DNA of 64,000 nt, from contig JARWZO010000021.1 in assembly GCA_029866325.1 (NCBI GenBank), forward strand, positions 89,574-153,573, written 5' to 3'. The notes under the pieces are model-generated. The model was not told the origin of the DNA, searched no databases, and was given only the letters and a program-made list of their open reading frames with translations. The position numbers and the translations under genes are program-made. Shown here one piece after another: positions 62,728 to 64,000 of this stretch (positions are counted from its first letter, which is position 1; each line of letters starts with the position of its first letter). Origin of the DNA: Fluviicola sp. (lineage in GTDB: Bacteria > Bacteroidota > Bacteroidia > Flavobacteriales_D > Crocinitomicaceae).

Positions 62728-63288
62728 TTAGCTAATCGAGTTTAGAATCTGTAAAATTTCCTCCTGAATATCCTTTCCTTTATTTTCGTTGTACCACTTT
62801 TGTAAAGCAACCTTAACCGTTTCAAAATCCGCTTTTTCAGCAGAAAGTTTACCGTAAAGAATCTGACAATCTGCTGGTCTAGGTCCCCAGGTTGCCAAAT
62901 CATCGCCTTTCTGGTTTCGAATAATCAGTTTTGGAATTGATTTTCCTCCATTTGTCAAGTAGTTATTAATCTGAAAAGGTTCCTGGTCGCGCAGTTCATA
63001 TTCAACTGTTATCAATGGATTCAGATCTGCAATCATTTGCAAGAATGGTATTACATGCGAAGCATCGCCACACCAAGGCTCAGTAATAATTAACCATTGC
63101 TGTGGAATTTCAATGTTGGATACCTTCCGGTTGATTTCTGTCGTAAGTTCACCATGTTTGAGCCATCGATTCATCCTTGACCAATTCAACTTTGCATAAT
63201 TAAAGTAGTCTGGATTGTCATACGGGTGGGCTGGTTTTTCTTGAGCTAGTATATCTTCAAAATAAGCTAAATAAGTCTGGAAGTTCAT
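62728..63288 (-). CDS. Thioredoxin-like protein with WCGDA site
   Basis: 186 aa from ATG 63288. A thioredoxin fold with EPWCGDASHVIPFLQMIAD, IPKLIIRN (cis-Pro) and the TWGPRPAD segment. The usual WCxxC is WCGDA, so only the first Cys is kept; such members cannot cycle a normal disulfide and may be monothiol or chaperone-like. Cytosolic: no signal peptide. A Bacteroidota family without known function. Convergent with the trmN6 gene. Confidence 0.85.
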   Translation of the reverse strand: MNFQTYLAYFEDILAQEKPAHPYDNPDYFNYAKLNWSRMNRWLKHGELTTEINRKVSNIEIPQQWLIITEPWCGDASHVIPFLQMIADLNPLITVEYELRDQEPFQINNYLTNGGKSIPKLIIRNQKGDDLATWGPRPADCQILYGKLSAEKADFETVKVALQKWYNENKGKDIQEEILQILNSIS

Positions 63289-63392
63289 CTTTTTTGTATG
63301 TATTGTTTTTCGAGACCGAAAGTACAGATAGTTCTTCACTCATTTGACCTGATTGGCTTTTTTTACATATCTCGTCATTGAAAAAATCCGTT

Positions 63393-63836
63393 TTATTCTA
63401 TGGGAACTGTTTCAACAATTTCCCGACTCCATCTTTTAAAGATGAATGGTGAAACCGGACTTCGTTTTCTATCGACTGTTATTTCGATGCGTCTTTTCTT
63501 GATAAATCGATAGGAAAATGCGAATACGTCGTAACGCATTATACCATATTTTTCATTTATATTAGTAATATACCCAAACCTGAACCCCAAGCGTTCCAGT
63601 GCTAGTTGATCGATCACACAGCTATTCTTTTCTTCACCCATTATACCTTCCAGGATAATAATGTTCTTCGCTAGTATTTTAATCGTTTCGGAGCTAATGG
63701 TTTTGACGGATTTTCGTACCTGAGCGTGGTAATAATTCTTGCATTGGATATCGCAAAATCGTTTGTCTGAACGTCCGAATAATTGCTTGTTACAAATGAC
63801 GCATTGTCGTTGAGAAAAGTCCTTTTTTTCACACAT
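63393..63836 (-). CDS. Small protein with Cys4 zinc-finger-like N-terminus
   Basis: 147 aa. Cys12 and Cys15, then Cys28 and Cys32 (CVICNKQLFGRSDKRFC, then QCKNYYH) form a treble-clef/zinc ribbon. The rest is basic with a beta-rich end (YDVFAFSYRFIKKRRIEITVDRK). Conserved small Bacteroidota protein of unknown function, perhaps nucleic-acid binding. The insertion-sequence end begins ~30 bp upstream of its start, so its native promoter may be displaced. Confidence 0.7.
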   Translation of the reverse strand: MCEKKDFSQRQCVICNKQLFGRSDKRFCDIQCKNYYHAQVRKSVKTISSETIKILAKNIIILEGIMGEEKNSCVIDQLALERLGFRFGYITNINEKYGIMRYDVFAFSYRFIKKRRIEITVDRKRSPVSPFIFKRWSREIVETVPIE

Positions 63837-63865
63837 AATTATCGTTTTTCATATTTAAGATCACT

Positions 63866-64000
63866 AGTGTCCGATAAAACTTTTTGCAAAAAGCGGGATT
63901 TCCTCTAAAGGATTTCCCGCTTTCGTGTAATTTTAGTTTTGCGAACAAAATCACATGAATAAAAGTAACTACTTTTTTGGACAGTCCGTTTTCGGACAGC
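63866..64000 (+). mobile_element. Left end of an IS4-like insertion sequence
   Basis: Begins near AGTGTCCGATAAAAC at ~63866, a plausible terminal repeat, followed by an inverted repeat (AAAGCGGGA/TCCCGCTTT, 63891-63923) that can block read-through into the transposase, then the transposase start at 63955. The right end lies beyond the window. Confidence 0.65.
63955..64000 (+). CDS. IS4-family transposase, partial (N-terminus only)
   Basis: Fifteen codons are visible: MNKSNYFFGQSVFGQ, then the window ends. This matches the usual start of DUF4372/IS4 transposases of Bacteroidota (MNKSxYFxGQPVFxQL). The frame has no stop in what is visible. Family assignment rests on a very short stretch. Confidence 0.6.
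   Translation, partial: MNKSNYFFGQSVFGQ

Overview
The window looks like chromosome from a Bacteroidota bacterium, most likely Flavobacteriales (a Crocinitomicaceae/Fluviicola-like lineage is my best guess, by inference). Evidence: three large secreted proteins of the type IX secretion (T9SS) kind, two with visible C-terminal sorting domains; glutamine synthetase type III; an S46 dipeptidyl peptidase; the cluster folP / DUF1599 / DoxX-thioredoxin (BT_3928-like) / tpiA / prmA; promoters of the Bacteroidota type TAnnTTTG; and no Shine-Dalgarno sequences. Most genes are on the minus strand.

Layout. 1-1727 is the N-terminal part of a beta-propeller surface protein that runs off the left edge. 1950-5168 holds a DUF4256 protein, an OmpR-type two-component system and a PepSY-like lipoprotein. 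5515-12794 is a mixed set: a 37-aa basic protein, an L,D-transpeptidase lipoprotein, a P-type ATPase, NAD(P)HX dehydratase, a lipocalin, an OmpA-like lipoprotein and a secreted protein of unknown function. 13060-16188 is a 1042-aa SprB-repeat adhesin. 16718-19939 is an arsenic operon (arsR, DUF6428, a winged-helix/LMW-phosphatase fusion, a DUF2490 barrel, a NIP-like aquaporin). 20090-21394 has two small genes. 21551-21998 is an unusual locus: an intact tRNA-Arg(ACG) flanked by tandem copies of its 5' half and by a copy of its 3' end. 22073-35104 has clpS, a 2460-aa coiled-coil/SPOR protein, plsY and a 1537-aa protein of unknown function. 35112-39835 is the prmA-tpiA-BT_3928-DUF1599 operon, divergent from folP. 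39964-50831 has a LuxR-type regulator, secreted or membrane proteins, glutamine synthetase III and gcvT. 50920-60260 has a T9SS cargo protein, an S46 peptidase, a GH92 mannosidase with a ROK kinase, and an HD hydrolase. 60697-62702 is rpsP-rimM-trmN6. The right edge has a thioredoxin-like protein, a zinc-finger-like small protein and the left end of an IS4-like insertion sequence.

How the genes work together. In the arsenic operon, ArsR would sense arsenite, the phosphatase-fold protein would reduce arsenate, and the aquaporin would let arsenite out down its gradient; no ArsB or Acr3 pump is present. The S46 peptidase, GH92 mannosidase plus sugar kinase, and T9SS surface proteins fit a bacterium that lives on protein and glycoprotein polymers. 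The most unusual DNA-level features are the tRNA-Arg half-gene repeats, a ~180-bp imperfect palindrome at 16354-16530, and the five-fold 98-residue repeat inside the 2460-aa protein.
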